Positions 42,463-52,254 of a stretch of DNA of 64,000 nt are shown piece after piece (position 1 is the first letter of the stretch; each line of letters begins with the position of its first letter). Source of the stretch: Micromonospora okii (GTDB lineage Bacteria; Actinomycetota; Actinomycetes; Mycobacteriales; Micromonosporaceae); the NCBI RefSeq assembly GCF_020884795.1, contig NZ_BBZF01000014.1, positions 344,953 through 408,952 of the forward strand, in the 5' to 3' direction. Under the pieces are notes generated by a model. It was not told the origin of the DNA, ran no database searches, and was given only the letters and a program-made list of their open reading frames with translations. A program made the position numbers and the translations under genes.

Positions 42463-43643
42463 GCCCCGATGACCTGCTGGAACTTGCCCTCGTACTCCTT
42501 CTCCTGCTTCTCGTCCAGGGTCATGAACACCTTCGACCTGGCCAGCAGGGCGTCGTCCGGGAAGATCAGCGGGTTGGCGGCCAGCTTCGGATCGATCTTC
42601 TCCATCTCGGCCTGCGCGCCCCGGACGGGGCAGATGTAGTTGACGTACGCGGCGACCTTCGCGGCGACCGCCGGCTGGTAGTAGTAGTCGATCAGCGCCT
42701 CGGCGTTCGCCCGGTGGGTCGCCTTGTTCGGCACCATCATGTTGTCGCTGTACAGGATCACGCCGGAGTCCGGCGCCACGAACCTGATCTTCTCGTTCTC
42801 GGCGGCGAGCTGGATGATGTCGCCGGACCAGCCGAGGCACGCCGCGATGTCGCCCTTGGCCAGCTCGGGCGCGTAGTCGTTGCCGGTGAACCGGCGGATC
42901 TGCCCGGAGTCGACGGCCCTTTTGAGCTTGGCCAGCGCGTCGTCGAACTGGGCGGGGGTGAAGTTGGCCGGGTCGTGCCCGTTCGACTGGAGCAGCAGGC
43001 CGATGGTGTCGCGCATCTCGGCCAGCGCGGTCACCCGGCCCTTGAGGTCGGGGCGGGTCAACAGCTCGTCGACCGTGCGGATCTCCCTGGTGACGCCGCC
43101 GTGGTAGGCGAGGCCGGCCAGGCCGGACTGCCAGGGGATGGAGATCCGGTTCTGCGGGTCGAAGGAGCGGTCGAGCAGCGACGGCAGCAGGTTGGCCGCC
43201 ACGTTGGGGATCCGCGCCGGGTCGAGCTTCTGGATCCAGCCGAGCCGGATCATCCGGGCCGACATCCAGTCGGTCAGCACGATGACGTCCCGCCCGATGC
43301 CCTGACAGGCGGCGAGCTGGTTCTGCACCTTGCCGAAGAACTCGTTGTTGTCGTTGATGTCCTCGGTGTAGGTGACCTGGATGCCGGTCGACGCCACGAA
43401 CCCGTCCAGGCTGGGCCGCTTGGACGCGTCGGACTCGTCGACGTCCAGGTACTGCGGCCAGTTCGAGAACGTCAGCTTCCGTTCCGCGCCGGAGAGGTCC
43501 TCGCTGACGCAGCCGGCCTCGGTCTGCTGGGCACCCTCGGTGCCGCAGCCGGCCGTCGCGCCCGCCGTGGCGAGCAGCGCGGCCGAACCGAGGGCGCCGC
43601 GGAGCAGACCACGCCGGGTGAGGGGCCGGAGGGGGGTGCGCAT
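42459..43643 (-). CDS. potD: polyamine ABC transporter substrate-binding lipoprotein (PotD-like)
   Basis: 394 residues. The N-terminus has a twin-arginine-like LTRRGLLRG, a hydrophobic core and lipobox TAGC, so it is a lipoprotein. SBP_bac motifs are [28 protein letters not shown] and [18 protein letters not shown]. First gene of a four-gene operon in which every stop overlaps the next start. The 166-base space to the divergent Lrp gene holds both promoters. Confidence 0.92.
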   Translation of the reverse strand: MRTPLRPLTRRGLLRGALGSAALLATAGATAGCGTEGAQQTEAGCVSEDLSGAERKLTFSNWPQYLDVDESDASKRPSLDGFVASTGIQVTYTEDINDNNEFFGKVQNQLAACQGIGRDVIVLTDWMSARMIRLGWIQKLDPARIPNVAANLLPSLLDRSFDPQNRISIPWQSGLAGLAYHGGVTREIRTVDELLTRPDLKGRVTALAEMRDTIGLLLQSNGHDPANFTPAQFDDALAKLKRAVDSGQIRRFTGNDYAPELAKGDIAACLGWSGDIIQLAAENEKIRFVAPDSGVILYSDNMMVPNKATHRANAEALIDYYYQPAVAAKVAAYVNYICPVRGAQAEMEKIDPKLAANPLIFPDDALLARSKVFMTLDEKQEKEYEGKFQQVIGA

Positions 43644-43809
43644 TGCCGACTCCTAGGAGGGGTTCTTCAGGCGACGGGGACTGATCCTGACATGAGGCAA
43701 CTGGGCTCACAAGCGATTCCGTTGCCGTGATAGCCATACACCACGAATTACGCCACACTGCGCTGGGGGCCTACGATCCCCGGCGGAAACCGGAAGCGGG
43801 GAACTGACG

Positions 43810-44322
43810 ATGGCCATCCGGCAGCAGGAACGCGGAGACGTGGGGCGGCGCGTCGCCGTCCGCGAAGGGGCCAGCCACGCTCTCCTCGACGACGTGGCCA
43901 GGCAGATCATCGAGCAGCTCCAGGAGGACGGCCGCCGGCCGTACGCGACGATCGGCAGGGCGGTCGGCCTGTCGGAGGCGGCGGTGCGCCAGCGGGTGCA
44001 GCGGCTGCTCGACGCCGGGATCATCCGGATCGTCGCGGTCACCGACCCGCTCCAGCTCGGCTTCCCCCGCCAGGCCATGATCGGCCTGCGCACCGACGGC
44101 GACCTGGAGGGGGTGGCCGACCGGCTCGCCGGCCTGGGGGAGGTCGACTACGTGGTGATCACCGCCGGGTCGTTCGACCTGCTCGCCGAGGTGGCCTGCC
44201 GCAACGACGCCCACCTGCTGGAGGTGCTGCAACGGCTGCGCGCCGTTGAGGGCGTGCTCGCCACGGAGGCGTTCGTCTACCTCAAGCTCCACAGGCAGAC
44301 CCAGAGCTGGGGTACGGCCTGA
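43810..44322 (+). CDS. Lrp/AsnC family regulator
   Basis: 170 residues. N-terminal HTH (LDDVARQIIEQLQEDGRRPY, RAVGLSEAAVRQRVQRLLD) and C-terminal RAM ligand domain (QAMIGLRTDGDL, VDYVVITAGSFDLLAEVAC). Divergent from potDABC, so it most likely adjusts polyamine uptake in response to an amino acid or polyamine. The RAM domain is of the PutR/Lrp-like actinobacterial kind seen next to aminobutyrate/polyamine genes. Confidence 0.88.
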   Translation: MAIRQQERGDVGRRVAVREGASHALLDDVARQIIEQLQEDGRRPYATIGRAVGLSEAAVRQRVQRLLDAGIIRIVAVTDPLQLGFPRQAMIGLRTDGDLEGVADRLAGLGEVDYVVITAGSFDLLAEVACRNDAHLLEVLQRLRAVEGVLATEAFVYLKLHRQTQSWGTA

Positions 44323-44382
44323 GTCTCGCCCGCCGCTCTCCCCCGCCCCGCCCGGCGGTCAGGCGACCCGGGCGGTCAGCGG

Positions 44383-44574
44383 TCAGGCGGCCCGGCGGGT
44401 GAGGTCGAGAAAGGAGCGCCAGGCGGCCGGGGCGAAGGTGAGGGTGCCGCCGTCGCGGTCCTTGCTGTCGCGCACCAGCACCCGCCCGGGCAGGTTGTCG
44501 GCCACCTCGACGCAGTCCCCGCCGTTGTTGCTGCTGCGGGTCGCGGTGCGCCACCGGGCCTCGGTCAGCTCCAC
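44383..44574 (-). CDS. DUF397 protein
   Basis: 63 residues: ARWRTATRSSNNGGDCVEVA and VLVRDSKDRDGGTLTFAPAA with WRSFLDLTR, the standard DUF397 consensus. These small proteins pair with DUF5753 regulators and the pair is known to act like a toxin-antitoxin or developmental switch in streptomycetes. Its start overlaps the end of the regulator gene by 10 bases. Confidence 0.92.
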   Translation of the reverse strand: MELTEARWRTATRSSNNGGDCVEVADNLPGRVLVRDSKDRDGGTLTFAPAAWRSFLDLTRRAA

Positions 44575-45335
44575 GTCGCCGCCACCTCCCTGATCAGGGC
44601 GACCGACCGGCGGGAGGGCAGCGCCTCGCCGGTGACGCTCTCCCAGCGTCGCCCCAGGCTAGCAACGTCGACGGGATCGGTCGCGATCTGACCGCGGAGC
44701 TGGTTGTCGAGATACGCCAATTCCGTCCCGTCGGGCAAACCGGCGAGCACGAACGGCCCGGCCAGGCCGGTGTGCCACGGGTTCTCGGCGGGGATCACCC
44801 GGACCTGCACGTGCTCCCGCTCGGCCATCGCCGCGAGGTGGGCGAGCTGGCCGGCCATCACCGCCCGGTCGCCGACCATCCGGCGCAGCACCACCTCGTC
44901 GATCACCGCGACGAGCTGCGGCGGGGCCTCGGCGGCCAGGATCGCCTGCCGGTCGAGCCGGCCGGCCACGATCCGCTCGACCTCGCCCTGCGGGACCAGC
45001 CCGCCGGTGCCCAGCACGGCCCGCGCGTACGCCTCGGTCTGGAGCAGCCCCGGCACCAGCAGCGGCTGGTACGACCGGAACGAGACGGCGACCTGCTCCA
45101 GCTCGGCCCAGCGGTGGAACCAGGACACGTTGCGGCGGCGCAGCGGCGACGGCCACAGCTCCACGACCTCCTTGCCGAGCACCCGGGCGACCGCGAAGCG
45201 GGTGCGCGCGTGGGGGATCCGGCCCTCCCCCACCCACCGGGCCGCCGTCTTCGGGTCCACCCGGACCTTCTCCGCGAGCGAGTCGGCGGTCTCCCCCCTG
45301 GCGGACATCGCTGTGCGCAGCGCCTCGTTGCTCAT
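44565..45335 (-). CDS. XRE family regulator with DUF5753
   Basis: 256 residues from ATG 45335. An N-terminal XRE HTH (MSARGETADSLAEKVRVD, RWVGEGRIP) is followed by DUF5753 (WAELEQVAVSFRSYQPLLVP, GLLQTEAYARAVL, HVQVRVIPAENPWHTGLAGP). Works with the DUF397 partner downstream. Typical of Streptomyces/Micromonospora, where many such pairs exist. Confidence 0.92.
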   Translation of the reverse strand: MSNEALRTAMSARGETADSLAEKVRVDPKTAARWVGEGRIPHARTRFAVARVLGKEVVELWPSPLRRRNVSWFHRWAELEQVAVSFRSYQPLLVPGLLQTEAYARAVLGTGGLVPQGEVERIVAGRLDRQAILAAEAPPQLVAVIDEVVLRRMVGDRAVMAGQLAHLAAMAEREHVQVRVIPAENPWHTGLAGPFVLAGLPDGTELAYLDNQLRGQIATDPVDVASLGRRWESVTGEALPSRRSVALIREVAATWS

Positions 45336-45529
45336 CGGCCCTCCCGGCGTCGGTCGCGTGCAGTGCGCACGATAGCGACGCCGAGTGGTGGCGGCGGCCC
45401 CGAAACGGCGGGTGGCGGCGGGACCTTTTTCGCGCATTCGAGGTGCGCCCCGTACGCCCGCCAAACGCCCTGGCAATGCCCGCCCGCGCGCCCGCCGCCT
45501 CAGCGAGGCGCGGCCGCGGCGGGCGGCCG

Positions 45530-45904
45530 TCAGTGGTGGTTCGGGGGGATCACCCGCAGGTGGCCCCGGCGGCCCGTCTGGGGGTTCGGCGGCTGCTGCT
45601 GCCGCTGCTCGTCCGGGGGGCGGGGCGGAGCGGGACGGGCCGCCTCGCGGACGGCCTCGGCGAGCGCCACCAGGTCGTCGGTGCTGGGGGGCGGCGGATC
45701 GAACTCGCCCTCGTGACGCACCACGTTCCAGCCCCGGGGGGCGGTGAGGTTGCGGGCGTGCGGCTCGCAGAGGTCGTACGTGTGGGGTTCCGCGAAGGCC
45801 GCGAGGGGCCCGACGACCGCTGTCGACTCGTTGTAGACATAGGTCAACGTGGCGACCGCTTGCCGGGGGCAGCCGTTCCGGGAGCAGCGCCGTGTTGACC
45901 TCAC
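45530..45904 (-). CDS. DUF3499 family protein
   Basis: 124 residues with two Cys-containing strands: RRCSRNGCPRQAVATLTYVY and TYDLCEPHARNLTAPRGWNV, the zinc-ribbon-like DUF3499 consensus, then a Pro/Gln tail. Always found near whiB2 and a zincin-like protein in actinobacteria, as here. Function unknown. Confidence 0.92.
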   Translation of the reverse strand: MRSTRRCSRNGCPRQAVATLTYVYNESTAVVGPLAAFAEPHTYDLCEPHARNLTAPRGWNVVRHEGEFDPPPPSTDDLVALAEAVREAARPAPPRPPDEQRQQQPPNPQTGRRGHLRVIPPNHH

Positions 45905-46079
45905 GGCGGGAGGGTATCTCCATTACCGGGTCCGGCGCACCGGTTCGCGTTGCGACACGCCCGTCATCGAGATCACAATTCGCAACATCCGACGATCGAG
46001 ACGGTCACGGTGGGTGTCGGCGCGCCGCGCGCGCGGCACAGCCATCGGCCGGGCCGCGCGGCGGGCTACCCTGTGCGTC

Positions 46080-46529
46080 ATGACCAGTCCGGAACACCGC
46101 CGCCCCGGCTCCGGCCGGCGCGCCCACCGTGACCGGCACGGGCGGGGCCTGCGCGGGCGGCTGGTGCCGGCGACCGTGCCGCTGGCCCGGACGAAGGCCG
46201 AGGTCTTCGACGATCTCGTGCTCGACACCGTGGAGACCCTCGAACGGCGGTTCGCCAAGGAGCTGGCCGGCGTCGAGTTCGCCGTGGAGGACGTGCCGCC
46301 GGACCTGAACGTCTACGACTCCGACGTGCTGGAGGACGGCGAGGTGCCGCTCGCGCGGCTGCTGCCCGGCCGCCCCGGCCGGCAGGAGGTGCCCCCACGG
46401 ATCGTGCTCTACCGCCGGCCGCTGGAGTTCCGCGCCATGGACCGGGAGGACCTGGCCGACCTCGTACACGACGTGATCATCGAGCAGGTGGCGAACCTGC
46501 TCGGGGTCGACCCGGACGAGCTGGCCTGA
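46080..46529 (+). CDS. zincin-like metallopeptidase family protein
   Basis: 149 residues from ATG 46080. The N-terminal 30 residues are basic. The family core reads VLDTVETLERRFAKELAGVE, FAVEDVPP, PRIVLYRRPLEF and DLVHDVIIEQVANLLGVD; in this family the HExxH zinc motif is replaced by less obvious residues (HDxxIEQ here), so peptidase activity is unproven. Conserved neighbour of DUF3499 and whiB2. Confidence 0.85.
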   Translation: MTSPEHRRPGSGRRAHRDRHGRGLRGRLVPATVPLARTKAEVFDDLVLDTVETLERRFAKELAGVEFAVEDVPPDLNVYDSDVLEDGEVPLARLLPGRPGRQEVPPRIVLYRRPLEFRAMDREDLADLVHDVIIEQVANLLGVDPDELA

Positions 46530-46601
46530 GCCGGGCCGGCCGGGTTCGGCCGCCCCGGACGCCCGAGCCGGGCGGCCCCCACCGCCCCGGCCCGGCAACG
46601 C

Positions 46602-46859
46602 TCAGGCGGCCCGCCGCTTGAGCTTGCGCCGCTCCCGCTCCGAGAGCCCACCCCAGATCCCGAACCGCTCGTCGTGACCCAGGGCGTATTCCAGGCATTC
46701 GGTCTTGACCTCGCACCGCGAGCAGATTCGTTTCGCCTCGCGGGTCGAGCCGCCCTTCTCGGGGAAGAACGCCTCCGGATCGGTCTGGGAGCAGAGTGCC
46801 TGCTCCTGCCACTCCGGCGCGTTCCCGAGCAGGTCGGCCACCTCAAGCTGGCCGTCCAT
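46602..46859 (-). CDS. whiB2: WhiB2-type redox/developmental regulator
   Basis: 85 residues. Four iron-sulfur Cys (ALCSQTDPEAFFP, ICSRCEVKTECLEYAL), the G[VI]WGG turn FGIWGGLSERERR and a basic AT-hook-like end KLKRR are all present. Sequence and neighbours (DUF3499, metallopeptidase) fit WhiB/WhmD, which controls sporulation septation with WhiA. AAGGAGG lies nine bases before ATG 46859. The upstream spacer contains a perfect 16-bp palindrome. Confidence 0.92.
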   Translation of the reverse strand: MDGQLEVADLLGNAPEWQEQALCSQTDPEAFFPEKGGSTREAKRICSRCEVKTECLEYALGHDERFGIWGGLSERERRKLKRRAA

Positions 46860-47452
46860 CGAAAGATGCCTCCTTGTCGCGCACCGGCGTCGTCGCCGCT
46901 GCAACCCCCCACACGAAAGGCGTACCTGTCCGTTCCGTCGCGATTTGTTGCGTTCCGCGCGAACAACCCCATTCAAATTACACGCGTGTAATACGTGCGC
47001 CGTCAAGCCGAACTTGATAATGGAGTCGCCCTCCCGACACGCTGCGGGCGACCACTTCGGCGCCCGGCCTCGCAACCTGCCCTATCGATTCAGACCCCGG
47101 ACGAGTAACGCCCTCCTCGGCGAGTTGCCCGCTTTTTCTGCTGTGGCGGTCCACCGACCGGCACCCCCGGACACGTCGGCGAGGGGCCCGACGGCATCGC
47201 CCCACCAATGCTGATCTTGGTGGGGCACAGGTTAACGCGACTCGGCCGGGACCGCCCGTCCGGCGGGAAGCGGCGGGAATTCTCCGTCCACGATGTGGGC
47301 GGGACGCGGCGTCCGCAACTGATCAGTAGATTAGTCGCGCCACGGAGAACCGCTGTTCGACCGGCGAACGCCGCCCCGACTCCACAGAGGACGCCGATCG
47401 CCGCGATGGATGCGCCGGCGTCCCACCAGACGGTACGGGGCCCGACTCGACG
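46860..47452. other. long regulatory spacer upstream of whiB2
   Basis: About 590 bases between whiB2 and the 3' end of fbiC. It is AT-richer near 46920-47040 and holds the 16-bp palindrome. No ORF has family features; a long upstream region is normal for whiB genes. Confidence 0.6.
46977..46992. promoter_or_regulatory. 16-bp perfect palindrome upstream of whiB2
   Basis: ATTACACGCGTGTAAT, about 118 bases upstream of the whiB2 ATG. The TTAC..GTAA half-sites resemble the BldD box, but the gap between them is six bases rather than five, so the consensus is not met exactly. Confidence 0.55.
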
Positions 47453-50032
47453 CTACGGCCGCGCGTGACCGTACGCGGTCGTCCGCTTGCGGGCCGGCCG
47501 CCCGGCAGCCGCCGCGATGGCCCGCAACTGCTCCTCGGTCCGCGCCGAGCCGTTGCCCGATCCGGCCATCCGGGAGATCGTCTCCTCCATCAGGGTGCCG
47601 CCCAGGTCGTTGCAGCCTCCGCCGAGCATCGCCACGGTGCCCGCGTCGCCGAGCTTCACCCAGGAGCACTGGATGTTGGCGATGCGGCCGTGCAGCAGCA
47701 GCCGGGCCATCGCGTGCACCACCCGGTTCTCCCGCCACGTCGGGCCGGGCCGGGCGATGCCGGCGAGGTAGATCGGGGCGTTGGTGTGCACGAAGGGCAG
47801 CGCCACGAACTCGGTGAAGCCGCCCGTGCGGTCCTGCACCCCGGCCAGCACCCGGAAGTGGGCCAGCCACTGTCCGGGGTGATCGACGTGGCCGTACATC
47901 ATGGTGGAGCTGGAGCGGATGCCCAGCTCGTGGGCCGTGCTGACCACCTCGACCCAGGCGGCGGCCGGCAGTTTGCCCTTGGTGAGCACCCAGCGCACCT
48001 CGTCGTCGAGGATCTCGGCGGCCGTGCCCGGGATGGTGTCCAGGCCCGCCTCCCGCAGCCCGGTCAGCCACTCCCGCACCGGCACGCCGGCCTTCGCCGC
48101 CGCCGTGACGATCTCCATCGGGGAGAACGCGTGCACGTGCATCCCCGGCACCCGGGCCTTGATCGCCCGGATCAGGTCCGCGTACCCGGTCACCGGCAGC
48201 TTCGGGTCGATCCCGCCCTGGAGGCAGACCTCGGTGGCCCCGGCCGCCCACGCCTCCTCGGCGCGGTCGGCGACCTGGTCCACCGAGAGCCGGAACGCGT
48301 CGGCGTCGCGCTCCCGCTGGGCGAACGCGCAGAAGCGGCAGCCGACGTAGCAGACGTTGCTGAAGTTGATGTTGCGGTTGACCACGTAGGTCACGTCGTC
48401 GCCGACGGCGTCGCGGCGCGCGTCGTCGGCGGCGCGGCACAGCGCGTCCAGCGCCGGCCCGTCGGCGGCGAAGAGCGCCAGGGCCGCGTCGGTGTGCCGG
48501 GGGTCGAGCAGCGCCGCCGGGTCGTCGGCGGCCAACCGCAGCCCGGTACGCAGGGCGTGCTCCCCGGCCCCGGCGGTCGCCCCCGCCCGCACCCCACCGC
48601 CCCCGCCCGCGCCGGTCGCCCCCGCCCCGCCGCCCCCGGCCGCGACGCTGGCGTCGGCCTCGGCGGCGACCTGCGACCAGTCGCCGTAGACGCTGTCGAA
48701 GTCGCCGCGCCGGTCGCCGGTGCGGCCGGCGGTGTCGATCGTGGCGTGCAGGTCGGTCCGGCCGCCGCCGAAGACCTCGTCCGGCTCCTGCCAGGGGCGG
48801 CCCACCGGGCGGGCCGCCTCGACCGCGAGCCCGGTCGCCGGGTCGGCCAGCGCCGAGACGTGCGGCAGCAGGCGCGGGTCCAGCCACGGGTCGCCGGCCC
48901 GGACGTACTCGGGATAGATCGTCAGCCGCTCGCGCAGCGTGAAGCCCGCCTCGGCGGTGCGCCGGGCCAGCTCGTCGAGGTGCGGCCAGGGGCGTTCCGG
49001 GTTGACGTGGTCCGGGGTCACCGGCGAGACGCCGCCCCAGTCGTCGATGCCGGCGCGCAGCAGCAGGCCGTACTCGCCGGCGATGAGGTTCGGCGGGGCC
49101 TGGATGCGGGCCCCCGGGCCGAGCAGCACCCGGGCCACCGCCACCGTCGCCGCCAGGTCGTGCAGCTCGGCGTCGGGCATCCCGCGCATCGCCGTGTCCG
49201 GCTTGGCGCGGAAGTTCTGCACGATCACCTCCTGGAGGTGGCCGTACCCGCGCCGGGCCCGGCGGATCGCGAAGATCGCGTCGACCCGCTCGGCCGGGGT
49301 CTCCCCGATGCCGATCAGGATGCCGGTGGTGAACGGCACGCCGACCCGGCCGGCGTCGTCGAGGACCCGCAGCCGGACCGCCGGCTCCTTGTCCGGCGAG
49401 CCGTGGTGCGGGCCGCCCGGCTCGGACCACAGCCGCGTCGCCGTGGTCTCCAGCATCATGCCCATGCTCGGCGCGACCGGCTTGAGCCGCTGCAACTCCG
49501 ACCAGGAGAGCACGCCCGGGTTGAGGTGCGGCAGCAGGCCCGTCTCCTCCAGCACGGCCACCGCGCAGGCGCGCAGGTAGTCGAGGGTGGAGTCGTAGCC
49601 GCGGGCGTCCAGCCACTCCCGGGCCGCCGACCAGCGCTCCTCCGGCCGGTCGCCGAGGGTGAACAGGGCCTCCTTGCAGCCCTGCGCGGCGCCTTCGCGC
49701 GCGATGGCCAGCACCTCGTCGCGGTCGAGGAACGCGGCGGGGAGCCGGTGCGGCACGGTGGCGAAGGTGCAGTAGTGGCAACGGTCCCGGCACAGCCGGG
49801 TCAGCGGGATGAAGACCTTCTTGGAGAAGGTGACCACGCCGGGGCGGCCGGCCTCGCGCAGGCCGGCGTCGCGGATGTCACCGGCGACGCGGAGCAGCTC
49901 GTCCAGGGCGGGCCCCCGGGCGGCGAGCAGGGCCACCGCCTCGTCGACGTCCAACGCCCGGCCGGAGGCGGCCCGGCGCAGCGCGCGCTCGATGCTCGCC
50001 GCGGTGGGACGGTGCTCGGTGCCATCAACCAT
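47453..50032 (-). CDS. fbiC: 7,8-didemethyl-8-hydroxy-5-deazariboflavin (FO) synthase, CofG/CofH fusion
   Basis: 859 residues, the fused actinobacterial form. The N-terminal half (CofG) has the radical-SAM cluster [11 protein letters not shown] (Cx3Cx2C); the C-terminal half (CofH) has [11 protein letters not shown]. They join a diaminouracil and tyrosine to make FO, the chromophore of F420. Between the halves lies an Ala/Gly linker about 35 residues long (near 48560-48660) that is longer than usual. fbiA and fbiB lie 1.3 kb away on the other strand. Confidence 0.96.
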   Translation of the reverse strand: MVDGTEHRPTAASIERALRRAASGRALDVDEAVALLAARGPALDELLRVAGDIRDAGLREAGRPGVVTFSKKVFIPLTRLCRDRCHYCTFATVPHRLPAAFLDRDEVLAIAREGAAQGCKEALFTLGDRPEERWSAAREWLDARGYDSTLDYLRACAVAVLEETGLLPHLNPGVLSWSELQRLKPVAPSMGMMLETTATRLWSEPGGPHHGSPDKEPAVRLRVLDDAGRVGVPFTTGILIGIGETPAERVDAIFAIRRARRGYGHLQEVIVQNFRAKPDTAMRGMPDAELHDLAATVAVARVLLGPGARIQAPPNLIAGEYGLLLRAGIDDWGGVSPVTPDHVNPERPWPHLDELARRTAEAGFTLRERLTIYPEYVRAGDPWLDPRLLPHVSALADPATGLAVEAARPVGRPWQEPDEVFGGGRTDLHATIDTAGRTGDRRGDFDSVYGDWSQVAAEADASVAAGGGGAGATGAGGGGGVRAGATAGAGEHALRTGLRLAADDPAALLDPRHTDAALALFAADGPALDALCRAADDARRDAVGDDVTYVVNRNINFSNVCYVGCRFCAFAQRERDADAFRLSVDQVADRAEEAWAAGATEVCLQGGIDPKLPVTGYADLIRAIKARVPGMHVHAFSPMEIVTAAAKAGVPVREWLTGLREAGLDTIPGTAAEILDDEVRWVLTKGKLPAAAWVEVVSTAHELGIRSSSTMMYGHVDHPGQWLAHFRVLAGVQDRTGGFTEFVALPFVHTNAPIYLAGIARPGPTWRENRVVHAMARLLLHGRIANIQCSWVKLGDAGTVAMLGGGCNDLGGTLMEETISRMAGSGNGSARTEEQLRAIAAAAGRPARKRTTAYGHARP

Positions 50033-50121
50033 CCGCCCAGCCTATGCGCTGCGGCGGCCGGCCTCCCCGGGTGCGGTCGTCGGTATCGGGGCGACGACGA
50101 CCGCACCCGGGGCGCGGTGAC

Positions 50122-51201
50122 TCAGTCCTCGCGCCGGAAGCGCTCGGTGCGCTCGGCGTCGCCGTCCTGGTGCCCGTCGGACGCGCCCGGCCCGGTCGGC
50201 TGCTGCGGGATGGCCTGGGTCGGCTCCGCCGACGGCGGCTGCCCGAACGGCGGCGCCGACTGCGGCTGCGCCGCCGGGAACGGCGGCGCGGACTGCGGGG
50301 CGGGCGGCGCAGACTGCGGGGTGGCAGCGAACGGAGATCCCGGCTGCGGCGCGGGCGGTGCGGACTGCGGCGCGGCGGCGAACGGGGGGCTGGACTGCGG
50401 CGCGGCGAACGGAGGGCTCGACTGCGGCGCGGCGAACGGAGGGCTCGACTGCGGCGCGGCGGCGAACGGCGGAGCCGACGCCGGGGCCGGCGCGAACGGC
50501 GCGCCCGGCTGGCCGTACGGGGCGGTGGGCTGGCCGAACTGGCCGGTACCGGGCTGGCCCTGGGCGGGGTACCCGCCGCCAGACCATCCGCCCTGCTGCC
50601 CCGGGGCACCCCAGCCGCCCTGCTGACCGGGCTGGCCAGGCTGCTGCGGCCAGCCCGGCTGGGGCTGGCCGTACACGCCGGGGGCCGGCTTGGGCTTCGG
50701 GGTGTAGTAGAGGACGCGCCAGATGCGGAACACGACGAACGCGCCGGCCGCGAAGATCGCCAGCCACGCGGCCCGCATCAGCAGGCCCAGGAACGCGTCG
50801 AGCACCTCCGCCTTGGCCAGCCGGTCGACCGTCCAGATCAACAGGGTCAGCGCGCCGAAGAGGGCGCCGAAGGCGTACTCGGCCAGCGCCACCTGCGTGA
50901 TCACCTTCGCCCGCCGGGCGACCGGGGCGACGTGCGCGGCGAGCAGCACGGCCAGCACGGGAAGCACGGCCGCCTCCAGGCCGGCGAAGGAGAAGAAGCC
51001 GCTGCCCGCCCGGCTGTAGAAGGTGCTGTACTGGGTCGGGGCGAGCAGCCGGATCAGGCCGACGAACAACAGCACGGCGTTGGCGCCGAGCAGCACGAAC
51101 GCGATCAGTTCGCGCAGCGGATCGGTGAGTTGACGAGCCGGGGTGGCGGCCTGGGACGCGGGCGGCGCGTCGCCGGACACGGGCTCGGCAGGGCTGGTCA
51201 C
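50122..51201 (-). CDS. membrane protein with Pro/Gln-rich repetitive tail
   Basis: 359 residues from GTG 51201 (GGGGGAG upstream). Four hydrophobic helices lie in the first 160 residues (ELIAFVLLGANAVLLFVGLI, LEAAVLPVLAVLLAAHVAPV, ALAEYAFGALFGALTLLIW, AAWLAIFAAGAFVVFRIW). The cytosolic or extracytosolic tail is Gly/Gln/Pro with a tandem repeat of PPFAAPQS-type units. Family unknown; similar proteins occur in Micromonospora next to fbi genes. The tail may be a protein-interaction or glycosylated region. Confidence 0.82.
   Translation of the reverse strand: MTSPAEPVSGDAPPASQAATPARQLTDPLRELIAFVLLGANAVLLFVGLIRLLAPTQYSTFYSRAGSGFFSFAGLEAAVLPVLAVLLAAHVAPVARRAKVITQVALAEYAFGALFGALTLLIWTVDRLAKAEVLDAFLGLLMRAAWLAIFAAGAFVVFRIWRVLYYTPKPKPAPGVYGQPQPGWPQQPGQPGQQGGWGAPGQQGGWSGGGYPAQGQPGTGQFGQPTAPYGQPGAPFAPAPASAPPFAAAPQSSPPFAAPQSSPPFAAPQSSPPFAAAPQSAPPAPQPGSPFAATPQSAPPAPQSAPPFPAAQPQSAPPFGQPPSAEPTQAIPQQPTGPGASDGHQDGDAERTERFRRED
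50361..50478 (-). repeat. 27-30 bp tandem repeat encoding PPFAAPQS units
   Basis: Four units of GACTGCGGCGCGGCGAACGG-type sequence, two of 27 bases and two with an added GGC, in frame inside the membrane-protein gene. Length variation between strains is likely. Confidence 0.7.
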
Positions 51202-51300
51202 GGACTCCCCCTCGGGGCGGTAACGGACAGTTGCCGACGTGAGCCTAGTCTCTTCGATCACCGGCAGCCCGGCGGCGGGGCGTGCGCGAGGATGGACGAC

Positions 51301-52254
51301 ATGCGCATCGTCGTATTGGCCGGCGGCATCGGGGGCGCCCGGTTCCTGCTCGGGGTGCGGGCCTACGCCCGCGAGGTGGGCGCCGCGGTGACCGCCGTGG
51401 TCAACGTCGGCGACGACCTCTACGTGCACGGGTTGAAGGTCTGCCCCGACCTGGACAGCGTCATGTACACCCTCGGCGGCGGGGCCGACCCCGAGCGGGG
51501 CTGGGGCCGGGCCGGGGAGACCTGGGCGGTGCGCTCGGAGCTGGCCGCGTACGGCGCGGAGCCGACCTGGTTCGGGCTCGGCGACCGCGACATCGCCACC
51601 CACCTGGTCCGCACCACCATGCTCACCGGCGGGTACCCGCTGTCGGCGGTCACCGAGGCGCTGGCCACCCGCTGGCAGCCGGGCGTACGGCTGATGCCGG
51701 CGACCGACGACCGGCTGGAGACGCACGTCGTGGTGAGCGACCCCGACGGCGACGTCCAGCGGGCGATCCACTTCCAGGAGTGGTGGGTGCGGTACCGGGC
51801 GGAGATCCCCACCCACCGGTTCGTCTTCGTGGGCGCGGAGGCCGCGAGGCCCGCGCCCGGCGTGCTCGACGCGCTCGCCTCGGCCGACGTGGTGCTGGTC
51901 GCGCCGAGCAACCCGGTGGTGAGCGTCGCCCCGGTGCTGGCCGTGCCGGGGCTGCGCGAGGCGGTCACGGGCGGGCCGGCCCCGGTGGTCGGGGTCTCCC
52001 CGATCATCGGCGGCGCGGCGGTGCGCGGGATGGCCGACCGCTGCCTGGCCGTGGTCGGCGTGGAGTGCGACGCGGCCGGGGTCGGCGGCCTGTACGGCAG
52101 CCGGTCCTCCGGCGGGCTGCTGGACGGCTGGCTGGTGGCCCCCGAGGACGCGGGGGCCGTGGTGCCGGGCGTGACCGTCGGGTCGGCCCCCCTGTTGATG
52201 ACGGACGAGACGGCCACGGCGGCGATGGTCCGGGCCGCGTTGGAGCTGGTGTGA
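51301..52254 (+). CDS. fbiA: phosphoenolpyruvyl (2-phospholactate) transferase, F420 biosynthesis
   Basis: 317 residues. The CofD/FbiA nucleotide-binding start reads VVLAGGIGGARFLLGV, then VVNVGDDLYVHGLKVCPDLD, GDRDIATHLVRT and VVGVSPIIGGAAVRGMADRC. In actinobacteria it makes dehydro-F420-0 from FO and a PEP-derived nucleotide. Start ATG 51301 with GAGGA eight bases upstream; ATG 51292 is also in frame. The stop overlaps fbiB (GTGA). Confidence 0.95.
   Translation: MRIVVLAGGIGGARFLLGVRAYAREVGAAVTAVVNVGDDLYVHGLKVCPDLDSVMYTLGGGADPERGWGRAGETWAVRSELAAYGAEPTWFGLGDRDIATHLVRTTMLTGGYPLSAVTEALATRWQPGVRLMPATDDRLETHVVVSDPDGDVQRAIHFQEWWVRYRAEIPTHRFVFVGAEAARPAPGVLDALASADVVLVAPSNPVVSVAPVLAVPGLREAVTGGPAPVVGVSPIIGGAAVRGMADRCLAVVGVECDAAGVGGLYGSRSSGGLLDGWLVAPEDAGAVVPGVTVGSAPLLMTDETATAAMVRAALELV

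Noticed and set aside
46977..46992. BldD box upstream of whiB2
   Set aside because: Half-sites fit but the spacing is six instead of five bases, so I kept it as an unassigned palindrome.
47465..50626. Very long plus-strand ORF antisense to fbiC
   Set aside because: Mirror frame of a high-GC gene; translation lacks domains and runs through fbiC.
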